The notes under the pieces were generated by a model. That model searched no databases, was not told the DNA's origin, and was given only the letters and a program-made list of their open reading frames with translations. From NCBI GenBank assembly GCA_903832055.1, contig CAILAC010000010.1, positions 744,001-808,000 of the forward strand: a DNA stretch of 64,000 nucleotides. Reading direction: 5' to 3'. The first letter of the stretch is position 1. Each line of letters begins with the position of its first letter. A program made the position numbers and the translations under genes. This stretch comes from an uncultured Acidobacteriota bacterium. GTDB taxonomy: Bacteria; Acidobacteriota; Terriglobia; Terriglobales; Acidobacteriaceae. Below are positions 7,792-17,310 of the stretch, in pieces.

Positions 7792-9165
7792 TTACCCTCT
7801 CCCGCTTGAGCCGGTGCGATCAAAGACCAGCTCTTTGAAGACACGGCCGCGGTGCTCATAGCTGGCAAACTGATCAAAGCTGGAACAAGCAGGGGAAAGC
7901 AGCACCACGTCACCCGGATGCGCCGCTTTGCTTGCGGTCGCGACGGCTCTTTCCAGCGTTTCGCAGGGAGTGATTGGCACCATACCGCGAATCTGGGTCT
8001 CAATCTTTGCCGCCGCAGAGCCAATGGTGTAGACAGCCTTCACACGTTTGCGCAGCAGGTCTGAGAGGTCGGCATAGTTCGAGTTCTTGTCTTTGCCACC
8101 CAGAATCAGGTGTATGCACCCGGGAAATGCCGCAATCGCCTTGGCTGCTGCATCCACATTGGTTGCCTTCGAATCGTTGTAATACTCCACGCCGTTTGCG
8201 GTCGCCACATATTCGAGCCGATGCTCCACCGCGCGAAAATCCGCCACCGCCCGGGCAATTGCCCCGGATGGCACCCCGGCCAGCCGCGCAGAACACACCG
8301 CCGCCAAAACATTTTCGATATTGTGAGCACCCTTTAGGGGAATCCCTGCGAGCGGCAAAATCGGCTCAATCGAGCCTCCGGTTTCGCCACGAAAAACAAC
8401 CTGCCCATTTTCAACCCACGCTCCACGCTCTACAGGGCCTTCCAAAGAAAACCAGTAGACCTTGGCCGCAGTCCGCTCGGCTGCGTTGGCGGCGCGCTGG
8501 TTGTCGGCGTTCAGAACCAGAAAATCGCCGGCTGACTGAGCGGCAAATATCCGTTCCTTTGCCAAGGCGTAGTTTTCAAATGTCCCGTGGCGGTCGAGGT
8601 GATCGGGCGTAATGTTCAGAATGACCGCGATTCGCGGATGGAAAAGCCGCGTGCTCTCCAATTGAAAGCTCGAAACTTCCAAAACCGACCAGCTTTCGTC
8701 CGAACTTTTTTCAATCAGTTCGACAACCGGCACACCAATATTGCCTCCGACGAGCGAAGGCAAACCGCCCGCCGCCAGAATCTCACCGGTCAAAACCGTC
8801 GTAGTCGTCTTTCCATTCGAGCCGGTAATCGCGAGAATGTTGCCCTTGAGAAATTGCGCGGCCAGTTCAAGCTCGCCAATGACCGGCAGGCCAAAAGCCT
8901 TCGCCTGAACAAGCTCTGGTGTATCGAGCGGAACGCCCGGACTGACCACGATCAAATCCTGACGACGGAACGTCAGCAGACCATGCCCCCCCGACTCGAC
9001 CATGATGCCCTGCTCCAAAAGCGCAGGGATATCCTTTGACAGTGCCGCCGCGCTGCGCATGTCTGACACCGTCACCTGAGCCCCTTGCTGGCGGAGAAAT
9101 AATGCAGCCGCCAAACCAGACTTTCCCAGGCCTACGACGAGTACCTTCTTGCCCTTCAACTCCAT
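7792..9165 (-). CDS. murD: UDP-N-acetylmuramoylalanine--D-glutamate ligase
   Basis: MurD adds D-glutamate to UDP-MurNAc-L-Ala. The N-terminal GLGKSG motif (residues 12-17) is the UDP-binding Rossmann loop. The ATP loop TGSNGKTTTT starts at about residue 114. A C-terminal LSPACSSFDQFASYEHRG block matches the MurD family. The length of 457 aa is normal. It starts about 93 bases after mraY and is followed closely by ftsW. Confidence 0.97.
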   Translation of the reverse strand: MELKGKKVLVVGLGKSGLAAALFLRQQGAQVTVSDMRSAAALSKDIPALLEQGIMVESGGHGLLTFRRQDLIVVSPGVPLDTPELVQAKAFGLPVIGELELAAQFLKGNILAITGSNGKTTTTVLTGEILAAGGLPSLVGGNIGVPVVELIEKSSDESWSVLEVSSFQLESTRLFHPRIAVILNITPDHLDRHGTFENYALAKERIFAAQSAGDFLVLNADNQRAANAAERTAAKVYWFSLEGPVERGAWVENGQVVFRGETGGSIEPILPLAGIPLKGAHNIENVLAAVCSARLAGVPSGAIARAVADFRAVEHRLEYVATANGVEYYNDSKATNVDAAAKAIAAFPGCIHLILGGKDKNSNYADLSDLLRKRVKAVYTIGSAAAKIETQIRGMVPITPCETLERAVATASKAAHPGDVVLLSPACSSFDQFASYEHRGRVFKELVFDRTGSSGRG

Positions 9166-9258
9166 CCCAACTCCCGCGCAGCTGACAAACTGAAACGCAT
9201 ACCTGCCAACCCGGTGATACCCAATTGTGTCACTCTCAGCGCTCTCCGCATCATGCTT

Positions 9259-10395
9259 CTAACGCAGTTTCAGCGTCGTGAGTGCAAACAATGCAAACAC
9301 CAGTGCGGCAATCCAGAACCGCGCAATCACTTTGGATTCCTTCCACCCCAGCAGCTCAAAGTGGTGATGCAAGGGGGCCATCTTGAAGATACGCTTCCCA
9401 TTGCGCAGCTTGTAACTGCCCACCTGCAAAATTACCGAGAGCGCCTCCAGAACAAAAATTCCGCCGATGAACGGCAGCAGAAGTTCCTGGCGAATAATCA
9501 CCGCAACCGTCGAAATCGCTCCGCCCAGCGCCAGCGAACCCACGTCGCCCATGAATACCTCTGCCGGATGTGCGTTGTACCAGAGAAAACCAATCGACGC
9601 GCCCACCATCGCACCGCAGAAGACCGTCAGTTCTGCGACCATGGGCATGCGCTGCAACTCAAGATAGTCGGCAAAAACCACGTGCCCACTGACATACGTA
9701 AGTACAGCCAGCGCGCCGGCCGCGATGATGGTGCAGCCAATCGCCAATCCGTCCAGGCCGTCGGTCAGGTTCACCGCGTTCGAAGAGAACACGATTACCA
9801 GCGTCACAAAAATGACAAATGGCAGAAAAGCCAGCATTCCAACATGCGTCACCTGCCCCAGCCAGGGCCAGGTCATTTCCGGATGAAAGGACTTGGCAAA
9901 GGGAACCGTCATGCGCGTTGAAAAAACCCTGAACTGCTGCAGAACAACAAGCGAAATCGCGATTCCCAGCGAGACCAGAATCTGCCAGAACATCTTGGAG
10001 CGCGCCGTTAGCCCCAGATTGCGCCGCTTGACCACCTTGATGTAATCGTCCGCAAAGCCAATCGCCCCAAACGCGAGCGTCGAAAACACCACCACCCACA
10101 CAAACGGGTTCGCAGGGTCAGACCACAGCACCGTCGGCAGCAGAATGGCAATCGCAATCAGCACACCGCCCATCGTCGGCGTGCCCGACTTCTTCTTGTG
10201 CGACTCTGGCCCCTCATCGCGGATGTACTGCGAGATCTGAAACTGGCGTAGCTTCTCAATGACAAAAGGCCCGATCAGCAGCGCAATCAGCAGCGCCGTC
10301 AGCGAGGCAAACGCCGTCCTGAACGTGAGATAGCGGAAAATGCGAAACGGATGAAAGTACGGAAAGAGCTTTTGATACAGCAGCCAATAGAGCAA
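9259..10395 (-). CDS. mraY: Phospho-N-acetylmuramoyl-pentapeptide-transferase
   Basis: MraY transfers phospho-MurNAc-pentapeptide to undecaprenyl phosphate to form lipid I in the inner membrane. The 378-aa protein has about ten membrane segments. Family motifs seen are KKSGTPTMGG, the acidic FADDYIK, NLTDGLDGLA, and the C-terminal LHHHFELLGW. The likely start is a TTG at 10395 preceded by GGTGGAGG a few bases upstream. The gene lies downstream of the metallo-beta-lactamase-like gene rather than directly after murF. Confidence 0.97.
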   Translation of the reverse strand: MLYWLLYQKLFPYFHPFRIFRYLTFRTAFASLTALLIALLIGPFVIEKLRQFQISQYIRDEGPESHKKKSGTPTMGGVLIAIAILLPTVLWSDPANPFVWVVVFSTLAFGAIGFADDYIKVVKRRNLGLTARSKMFWQILVSLGIAISLVVLQQFRVFSTRMTVPFAKSFHPEMTWPWLGQVTHVGMLAFLPFVIFVTLVIVFSSNAVNLTDGLDGLAIGCTIIAAGALAVLTYVSGHVVFADYLELQRMPMVAELTVFCGAMVGASIGFLWYNAHPAEVFMGDVGSLALGGAISTVAVIIRQELLLPFIGGIFVLEALSVILQVGSYKLRNGKRIFKMAPLHHHFELLGWKESKVIARFWIAALVFALFALTTLKLR

Positions 10396-10531
10396 GCAGC
10401 CTCCACCGCCCGGCAGGCGTCAGCCTCCGATTTTACTAGCCATGGCTATGAGATGCCTGTGAATCGCGATGAACGCCAGAGCCCCGCACATAGGTCGTCA
10501 GCCCCTCGATGGGTCTGAGCCTTCAAATCCG

Positions 10532-11425
10532 TCAATGGGCTTCTTGAATTGCCCCGTCCTTTTGGCGTTTCAACTCGCGTTTGAAGGTTGCTTCGCGCTC
10601 AGCAATGTAGCTCCTGTATCCCTCTGGATCAACAAATACCCGGAACCCTTCAGCTTTCAATCGAGCGAGTTTTGCCTGCATGCCAAAGTAGAGGCCGTGG
10701 GAACCAAGAAAAACATCACACGGCAAGCTGCGCAGAACCGCGAATCCGCGCGCAAAGTCTTCTGCAATGCCAGGATAGGATGGGTGCGGCCCGGTCAGTC
10801 GGTAGCCGGGATTGACGTTGGGCGAGCCGACAATCACCACATGCAGCAGTTTGCCAGCTTCTGTTTCGTCCAAGGTCCATGTGGTGGTTCCGCGGGTATG
10901 CCCGGCCGTCTTGTGGGCGGTCAGTACCGCGCCGCCCAGGCGAACTTCATCGCCATCGTGCAAAACCCGGTCAACTTTGGCCGGTGGATACTGCTGATCG
11001 GGTTCCGAGCCGTTTTGGAAATCCGCCTTGCCACCCGACTCCACAACCGGCACATCCTCATCCATCACCATGTATTTGGCGCCGGTCAGGCGCAGGATTT
11101 CAGCGGAACCGGCGCAGTGATCATAGTGCGCATGACCAATCAGCAGGATTTTGGTATCGCTGAACCGGAACCCCAGCTTTTCAATGCTGGCCTGAATCAG
11201 CCTCGGCGAGGACGTCAGGCTGCTGTTGATCAGAATGTTGCCGGAAGGCGTGACGATGAGATATGAGGCGAGATCCGCGCTGCCAACGTAGTAGAGATTT
11301 CCGGCAATATGGAAGGGCGGCAGAGCCTCAGTCCATGCAGGATGCAATTCTGCGCGAACCATGCAGGTCAGAGCGAGGCATGCCCATACGGCCAGCAACA
11401 ATGTGCGCCCGGCGCGGCTAAGCAT
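10532..11425 (-). CDS. Subclass-B3-like metallo-beta-lactamase fold hydrolase, exported
   Basis: This 297-aa protein has a signal peptide (residues 1-25, ending VRA-E) and a complete zinc site of the metallo-beta-lactamase superfamily. The HAHYDH motif covers H98, H100, D102 and H103. H176 is in AGHTRG and H243 is in GSHGLYFGM. The first motif, the spacing and the late GSHxxYFGM histidine resemble subclass B3 enzymes, so a periplasmic beta-lactamase is likely, but another hydrolase of the fold is possible. The ATG at 11425 lies 8 bp inside the end of murF, with GGAGGGAG as ribosome binding site within murF, so it is translationally coupled to murF. Finding such a gene embedded between murF and mraY is unusual. 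Confidence 0.85.
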   Translation of the reverse strand: MLSRAGRTLLLAVWACLALTCMVRAELHPAWTEALPPFHIAGNLYYVGSADLASYLIVTPSGNILINSSLTSSPRLIQASIEKLGFRFSDTKILLIGHAHYDHCAGSAEILRLTGAKYMVMDEDVPVVESGGKADFQNGSEPDQQYPPAKVDRVLHDGDEVRLGGAVLTAHKTAGHTRGTTTWTLDETEAGKLLHVVIVGSPNVNPGYRLTGPHPSYPGIAEDFARGFAVLRSLPCDVFLGSHGLYFGMQAKLARLKAEGFRVFVDPEGYRSYIAEREATFKRELKRQKDGAIQEAH

Positions 11426-12848
11426 GAGCGTCACTCCCTCCAACAGCACTTTGCTCAAGCGCGGCAATCGCCCGCTCCAGACCGACGCCACGCGATCCCT
11501 TGATAAGCACCACATCGCCCGCCCTCAGGTGTTCCCTGAGCCAAAGCCCGGCGGCCCCGGCATCCGCAACGAATTCAGCCGCTGACGGATGAGCCGCCTC
11601 GACCAGATACTGCGCATTCCCGCGAACGCCGAGCACGACATCAACGCCCGCCTCAGCGGCAGCCCGGCCGCAACTCTCGTGCAGTTCCTGTGCGTGTTCG
11701 CCCAGTTCGAGCATTTCGCCCGCAACCAGAATCCGGCGGCCACCTTCGGTGATGGGTCGTGCCGCGAGCGCCAGAATCATCGACTTGAGAGCCTCAGGAT
11801 TTGAGTTGTAGGAATCGTTGATGATCGTCGCCCCCGCCCATTTCCCGGTAAGCGTAATCACCTCGCCGCGCTTGTCGCCTGCCGTCAGGCCTTCAAGAGC
11901 GCGCACCGCAGCCTCCAGCGGAACCCCCGCCTCGCGCGCTACGGCCAGCGCCGCCACTGCGTTGCTCGCATTGTGCCGGCCCAGCAGTGGCAAGTTGAAA
12001 GTGATTTCTGTGCCTGCTGAAATGACCTCGACCCGTAACCCGTCAAATTCAGAAATACTGACAATTTGCGGATCGGCGCACGGTCCAGCCCCGAAGTAAA
12101 CGGCCTTCCCTGCGAAATCGCGGCCGAACTGCGCCACATAACGATCGTCGCAATTCAAAAAAGCCACGCCGGCCGCTGGCAGCGCTTCAACCAGCTCATA
12201 TTTAGCACGCGCAATGCCGGCCTGTCCGTCAGGAAAATTCTCAACGTGAGCCATTCCGACATTGGTAATGACGCCCCAGTCTGGCCCAGCAATCCGCGCC
12301 AGCTGGGCAATTTCCCCGGCATGATTCATCCCCATTTCGATGACGGCGTACTCATGCTCACGCTCCAGCCGCAGCAGTTGCAGCGGCAGACCGTAGCCGT
12401 TGTTGAGATTCCCCAACGATTTGAGCACGTTGAATTTTGCCCCCAGCGCCGCCGCCACTGCATCCTTCGTCGAAGTCTTCCCCGCGCTGCCCGTGACCGC
12501 CACAATGCGTCCGCCCCACTGCCGCCGCACATGGCCGGCGAGCGACTGCAATGCCGTCAGCGGGTCTTCAACAATCAGCAGGGGCGCGGACAGCACAACG
12601 TCGGGCAGAGTCGCCACCAGCGCCCGCGAAACCACCGCCGCCAACGCCCCTCGCTCCAGCGCACCGGCTATAAACTCATGGCCGTCAAACCGGTCGCCGC
12701 GAACGGCAAAAAACAGCTCACCCGGAGCAATGGTTCGCGAGTCAATGGAATAGCCGACCGCCACAAGCGCGCCCGCGCCCGCAGCGCTGGCTGGCGCTTC
12801 CAACCGGGCACTGCATCCCAACGCGCATTCGGCTAATGTCAGATTCAT
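11418..12848 (-). CDS. murF: UDP-MurNAc-tripeptide--D-alanyl-D-alanine ligase
   Basis: MurF adds D-Ala-D-Ala to complete the UDP-MurNAc-pentapeptide. The ATP loop VTGSAGKTSTKD lies at about residues 118-129. The catalytic centre contains EMGMNHAGEI, and NDSYNSNPEA is the family's later signature. The length of 476 aa is normal. Its ATG directly follows the murE stop codon, and its own stop overlaps the start of the downstream metallo-beta-lactamase-like gene by 8 bp. Confidence 0.97.
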   Translation of the reverse strand: MNLTLAECALGCSARLEAPASAAGAGALVAVGYSIDSRTIAPGELFFAVRGDRFDGHEFIAGALERGALAAVVSRALVATLPDVVLSAPLLIVEDPLTALQSLAGHVRRQWGGRIVAVTGSAGKTSTKDAVAAALGAKFNVLKSLGNLNNGYGLPLQLLRLEREHEYAVIEMGMNHAGEIAQLARIAGPDWGVITNVGMAHVENFPDGQAGIARAKYELVEALPAAGVAFLNCDDRYVAQFGRDFAGKAVYFGAGPCADPQIVSISEFDGLRVEVISAGTEITFNLPLLGRHNASNAVAALAVAREAGVPLEAAVRALEGLTAGDKRGEVITLTGKWAGATIINDSYNSNPEALKSMILALAARPITEGGRRILVAGEMLELGEHAQELHESCGRAAAEAGVDVVLGVRGNAQYLVEAAHPSAAEFVADAGAAGLWLREHLRAGDVVLIKGSRGVGLERAIAALEQSAVGGSDAHA

Positions 12849-14405
12849 TCACTCACCACCATAGCCCAGCCGATGCAATGCGGAAAGCGCTACCTGCGCG
12901 TCATCAAAAAAAACTGGCCCATCGCGCAGAATCTGCTCCTTCTCGTGTCCCTTGCCAGCCAGAAGGACGACATCCCCGGGCTTGGCATTTTCAAGTGCAA
13001 GCTCAATTGCTGCCGCCCGGCTCGGCTCCACTTCAAATCCAGCGTTCGTCGCACGAAGCCCCGGCAAAATCTCCTGGATAATTGCGTCCTGATCCTCTGA
13101 CCGTGGATTGTCACTGGTCACAATCACCAGGTCGCTGCCCTCCCCTGCCGCCTGCCCCATGCGTGGGCGCTTGGTGCGGTCCCGGTCGCCACCGCAGCCA
13201 AACATCGTAATCACGCGGCCACCGCTTTGCCCAGGCGTTCCCTGAACATTCGCGAGCAACTGCCGCGCCAGGGCGGTCAGGTTTCGCAGCGCGTCGTCGG
13301 TGTGGGCGTAGTCCACAATCACCGTGAACGGCTGCCCTGCATCCACGTGCTGAAAGCGCCCCGGCACCGGCATTAGCCCGGGAACCGCCCTCAGCAATGC
13401 CGCGAACGAAACTCCCCGCGCTCGGGCCGCGGCCATTGCCCCCAGCAGATTGAGCACGTTGACCTCGCCCGCCAGCCCAGAACGAAGATCAGCCTCGCCC
13501 TCTGGAGAGTGCAGGCGAAATTCCGCCCCGGACGGTGTCAGTTGAACTCCCGTTGCACGCCAATCGGCTCCTTCAACGAGACCGTAGGTGACTACTGCGG
13601 AACCGGCGGCACTGGCCACACGCGCCAGTTCCTTTGCGTGCGAGTCCCCGGCATGCAGCACTGCCACGCGCGGAGCCGCATAACGCGTACCGTCAAACAG
13701 CAGTCTCTTGGCGGCGAAGTAGTTTTGCATGGTGCCGTGGAAATCCAGATGATCGCGCGTCAGGTTGGTAAAGACGGCTACATCAAAGCCAACTCCAGCC
13801 ACCCGGCCCTGCTCCAAGGCATGACTTGAAACCTCCATCACAAGTTCCGACGCGCCTCGCTCCACGCCCTCGGACATCAGCGCAAACAAGTCCCGCGACT
13901 CCGGCGTGGTGTGCGCAGAGGGCCTCACCACCCCGGCGACGTGGTATTCAATGGTTCCAACTAGAACTGATGACCGCCCGGCAGCCGCCAGCAGTGCTTC
14001 CATCAGAAAAGCCGTCGTTGTCTTGCCGTTCGTGCCAGTCACGCCGGTCGCGCTCAACTGCCTCTCAGGATTCGCGAAAAACACTGCAGAAGCCTGCGCC
14101 AGAGCAATGCGGCCATGCTCAACGAGCAGCCTCGGCATTGCGGGATGATTTTCACCCAGCCGCGCAAAAGCCTCTGGCGAATCGGTGATGATGCCCGCTG
14201 CTCCCTGCCCGATCGCCGCCTCGACGTATCGATTGCCGTCGGTCGTCCCGCCCCGCATAGCAATAAAGACCGAGCCGGAGACTACCCGCCGGGAGTCGTA
14301 CTCGACGCCTGTCACACGTGGTCCAGGAGTCAGCCCTTCCGGGAGGCGGGAAATGGATTCCACACCGGCGATTAAGTCGCTCCAGCTGCATCCTTGATCC
14401 AACAC
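12849..14405 (-). CDS. murE: UDP-MurNAc-L-Ala-D-Glu--meso-diaminopimelate ligase
   Basis: MurE adds the third stem-peptide residue. The ATP loop TGTNGKTTT is at about residues 123-131. The substrate motif DNPR at about 432-435 is the form used by enzymes that select meso-diaminopimelate, so the cell wall is predicted to be mDAP type. The GTG at 14405 (518 aa) is preferred because GGAGGGG lies 8 bases upstream; a further in-frame GTG at 14435 has no good ribosome binding site. The gene abuts murF. A plus-strand gene separates it from ftsI. Confidence 0.96.
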   Translation of the reverse strand: MLDQGCSWSDLIAGVESISRLPEGLTPGPRVTGVEYDSRRVVSGSVFIAMRGGTTDGNRYVEAAIGQGAAGIITDSPEAFARLGENHPAMPRLLVEHGRIALAQASAVFFANPERQLSATGVTGTNGKTTTAFLMEALLAAAGRSSVLVGTIEYHVAGVVRPSAHTTPESRDLFALMSEGVERGASELVMEVSSHALEQGRVAGVGFDVAVFTNLTRDHLDFHGTMQNYFAAKRLLFDGTRYAAPRVAVLHAGDSHAKELARVASAAGSAVVTYGLVEGADWRATGVQLTPSGAEFRLHSPEGEADLRSGLAGEVNVLNLLGAMAAARARGVSFAALLRAVPGLMPVPGRFQHVDAGQPFTVIVDYAHTDDALRNLTALARQLLANVQGTPGQSGGRVITMFGCGGDRDRTKRPRMGQAAGEGSDLVIVTSDNPRSEDQDAIIQEILPGLRATNAGFEVEPSRAAAIELALENAKPGDVVLLAGKGHEKEQILRDGPVFFDDAQVALSALHRLGYGGE

Positions 14406-14519
14406 TGCCTGCCCCTCCTGGCCGCCCTGCTTCACTTCCGCGTGCGCTTGTCAATCGCCACGCTTCTGAATGGCCCACGGACGAATGCTAACCTGAAACC
14501 GTCCAAGGATCAGCGAGCC

Positions 14520-14882
14520 ATGCCTGACATCTCCGACCGCCCTAGTCTAATTCAGCTGAACGGTTTTACACGGTCCGAGCGGTTGCATGCGACCGCCCGT
14601 ATCCGCGATTTGATCGTTGATGAGTGCGGGGGATGGATCGAAGACTTCCATCAGTTCTCCAATATCTCAATCAGTATTGAATTCGAGATTGTTGCAGGCA
14701 GGCTGTCCCTGTTGATTCGGTCGCTGCCAAGCGCAGGTATCAGCCTGAATGGACAAAGCGAGTCCCTCGCCAATTCGCTGGCCAGCTACGCCGGAAGCGA
14801 ACCCATCCACGTCAGCCTGCAAGTCACCTTTGTCCACAACGAGCCAGATCTTCGCCGACATATTCCGGCCGTGCCAGGTTAG
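14520..14882 (+). CDS. Conserved small protein of unknown function
   Basis: Function not recognised. The 120-aa product is soluble, with no signal peptide or membrane segment. It has a mixed alpha/beta pattern: an N-terminal stretch (FTRSERLHATARIRDLIVD), a glycine-tryptophan turn (CGGWIEDFHQFSN), then beta-like SISIEFEIVAGRL and SLQVTFVHNEPDLRRHIPAVPG at the end. The last segment feels familiar as the conserved tail of a widespread hypothetical family, but I cannot name it. The gene is on the plus strand, exactly filling the gap between the ends of murE (start) and ftsI (stop). An upstream in-frame start at 14394 is less likely. Confidence 0.7.
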   Translation: MPDISDRPSLIQLNGFTRSERLHATARIRDLIVDECGGWIEDFHQFSNISISIEFEIVAGRLSLLIRSLPSAGISLNGQSESLANSLASYAGSEPIHVSLQVTFVHNEPDLRRHIPAVPG

Positions 14883-14883
14883 C

Positions 14884-17223
14884 TCATCGGGCGCAGTGCA
14901 CCACAACCTGCGTCCCCGGCTGTACCGTTGCGCCCGCAGCCGGCTCCTGCGATCTGACCAGACCACGGCCAACTACCTGCAGATTGAGCCCCGCCATCGC
15001 CACCTGCTCCACAACCTGACGCACCGGCATCCCGACCAGCGCAGGCACCTTGACGGCCTTACCAGCCGGAAGCGCGACAGAAACAGTCTCTGGAGCAGAA
15101 GCTGCCTGCTGACTTGGTTGCGAACTTGCCGGTTTGGCCGGCACGGCGACTTTATCAGCCTCCGCCCTGGCAGAAGCGGCTTTGTCTGAGGTTTTGCCGA
15201 TCTTCACCACGACATGCCCCGAGTTTGCGCTGGCCGCGCGAGCGCTGCTCACTGCTTCACGCAGCGGGTCGTCGCCTGGCAGATCATTCACTGCCGCCAT
15301 CAGCGCGTTTACGTCTCCGGTGTGCTCCTGCTCGGGTTCAGCATCCTTGTCTGACCCCGCCTTGGCTCCCGGCTTGACAGCGTGCACTTCAACATCATGG
15401 GGCACCCCCAGATACTCAAGCGTCTGCTGCGCCACCTGCGCAAACACCGGTGCCGAAACAGCGCCTCCGTAGTAGGAAACGCCCCCGCCTTTGGGATTGT
15501 CGATGACCACGGCAACCGCGATCACCGGCGAATTCACCGGCGCGATCCCGGCAAACGACGCCACGTGCATCGTCTTTGAATACGTATGGGTGGCCGGATC
15601 AATCTTCTGCGCTGTGCCAGTCTTGCCGCCAGAGGAGTAGCCATTCAGCTGCGCCTGCTTGCCGGTGCCGTAAAGCACCACGCCCTCCATCATCTTGCGC
15701 ATCTCGGCCGCAGACATCGTGCTGATGACCCGCCTTGCTCCGGCCGGCAGCGGATTTGCCAGCTCTCCCCCGGGGTGAAAAGGCTGCGGAACGGGCGAGG
15801 CGGCCTGGCCATCTTTCGCAGGAGGCTGGGCCATCACAATATGTGGAGGCAGATAGACTCCTCCGTTGGCAATCGTCGAGACCATTGAAACCAGTTGCAG
15901 GGGCGTTACACCCACCTCCTGGCCCATCGCAATCGAGCCAATCGAAGTCGCACCCCACTTCTGCACGGGGCGCAGCAGACCCCGCGTCTCTCCGGGAAGT
16001 TCCATCCCGGTGCGCGTGCCAAAGCCAAAGTTGTGAATGTAGTCGTAGAAATGGTCCGGGCCCATCTTCAATGCGAGTTTGACCGCCGCCACGTCGCTTG
16101 AGTGCTCCAGCGCCTCATGCACCGTAATTCGGCCGTAATGGTCTGACTTGTCATCGTGAATCGTGCGGCCGTTAAACGTGATGGCCCCGCCCTGGCAATC
16201 GATGATGTCATCGGGAGTGACCACATGCTGGTCAATCGCCGCCGCATATGTCACCAGTTTGAACGTCGATCCCGGCTCGTAGACATCGCTCACCGCATGG
16301 TCTCGCAACAATTCAGGCGTCGTATGGCGAAAGTCGTTTGGATTAAAGGTTGGCCGGATTGCCAGCGCCAGGATCTGCCCGGTATGAACGTCCTGAATCA
16401 CCACCGTGCCGTTGGCTGCCTGGGTGTGCGCCATTACCGCGTCCAGAGCCCTCTCGGCGATGAACTGGATATTCTCATCAATCGAGAGCACCAGATTCTC
16501 GCCCGCATCTGGCTCCTTGGCCTTGGAACCGAGCACATGCCGACGCGCGTCCAGAGCAACAAAATTGAAGCCTGGCTGGCCGTGCAGGCGACTATCGAAT
16601 TTCTGCTCTAGGCCGCCCAACCCATTGTCGTCCACACCTACGTAGCCCAGCACTTGCGCGGCAATTTCGTTGTCCGGGTAAAATCGCTGGAATTCCTTCT
16701 GAAAGTAGACGCCCTTCAGATTGAGCGCCCTGACCCTGGCCGCGACCTCGGGCGAAAGCCGGCGCGCAATCCAGGCAAAGCCGCGGGAAGCATTCACGCG
16801 CTCGGCGATCTGCTCCTCGCTGGTCCAGTTGTCTACAGGAGAGGTATCGCTGCCCGCATGCACAATCTCCGCCAGTGCATGAACGGTTGCCTTCTTGTCT
16901 GCGATTTCAGACGGTACTACATACACTGACTCCGCCAGAACCGTCATCGCGAGTTCGCGCAGATTGCGGTCGTAGAGCACACCGCGCCGAGGAGCAACCT
17001 CAAAAGTATGCTGCTGCTGCTTTTGCGCCTTTTCGACGAATTCCTTGTTCCGGACTACCTGCAGCCAGAAGAATTTGGATACGATCAGCGTGGCCCAAAC
17101 CAGCATACCCGCGCACACCAGCCAGAAGCGCAGCCGCAGCAATGGGCGAGCGGTCTGCGTGCCACGCGTTCGTGCCGCGCGCGGATTTGTCTGATTTGCC
17201 GTCTGGTATCCGAACTGGTTCAA
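14884..17223 (-). CDS. ftsI: Septal peptidoglycan transpeptidase FtsI (PBP3-like) with PASTA domain
   Basis: This class B penicillin-binding protein cross-links septal peptidoglycan. It has one N-terminal membrane segment (about residues 31-52), a dimerisation domain, then the transpeptidase domain with STFK (nucleophile S319), SSD at 375-377 in the SxN position, and KTG at 534-536. After an Ala/Lys/Ser/Pro-rich linker a single PASTA domain covers about 715-779. That feature is commoner in SpoVD or PBP2x-type proteins than in proteobacterial FtsI. The length of 779 aa reflects this tail. The start is a TTG at 17223 with GGAG eight bases upstream. It follows ftsL. Confidence 0.95.
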   Translation of the reverse strand: MNQFGYQTANQTNPRAARTRGTQTARPLLRLRFWLVCAGMLVWATLIVSKFFWLQVVRNKEFVEKAQKQQQHTFEVAPRRGVLYDRNLRELAMTVLAESVYVVPSEIADKKATVHALAEIVHAGSDTSPVDNWTSEEQIAERVNASRGFAWIARRLSPEVAARVRALNLKGVYFQKEFQRFYPDNEIAAQVLGYVGVDDNGLGGLEQKFDSRLHGQPGFNFVALDARRHVLGSKAKEPDAGENLVLSIDENIQFIAERALDAVMAHTQAANGTVVIQDVHTGQILALAIRPTFNPNDFRHTTPELLRDHAVSDVYEPGSTFKLVTYAAAIDQHVVTPDDIIDCQGGAITFNGRTIHDDKSDHYGRITVHEALEHSSDVAAVKLALKMGPDHFYDYIHNFGFGTRTGMELPGETRGLLRPVQKWGATSIGSIAMGQEVGVTPLQLVSMVSTIANGGVYLPPHIVMAQPPAKDGQAASPVPQPFHPGGELANPLPAGARRVISTMSAAEMRKMMEGVVLYGTGKQAQLNGYSSGGKTGTAQKIDPATHTYSKTMHVASFAGIAPVNSPVIAVAVVIDNPKGGGVSYYGGAVSAPVFAQVAQQTLEYLGVPHDVEVHAVKPGAKAGSDKDAEPEQEHTGDVNALMAAVNDLPGDDPLREAVSSARAASANSGHVVVKIGKTSDKAASARAEADKVAVPAKPASSQPSQQAASAPETVSVALPAGKAVKVPALVGMPVRQVVEQVAMAGLNLQVVGRGLVRSQEPAAGATVQPGTQVVVHCAR

Positions 17224-17310
17224 GCTTGCAACTCCGTCCTGCGGTGCGGGGAATCGAACGCTAAAGCAATTTCAGTAAGCGAGAAAGTCCACCGGTTCCC
17301 TGAAAACACC

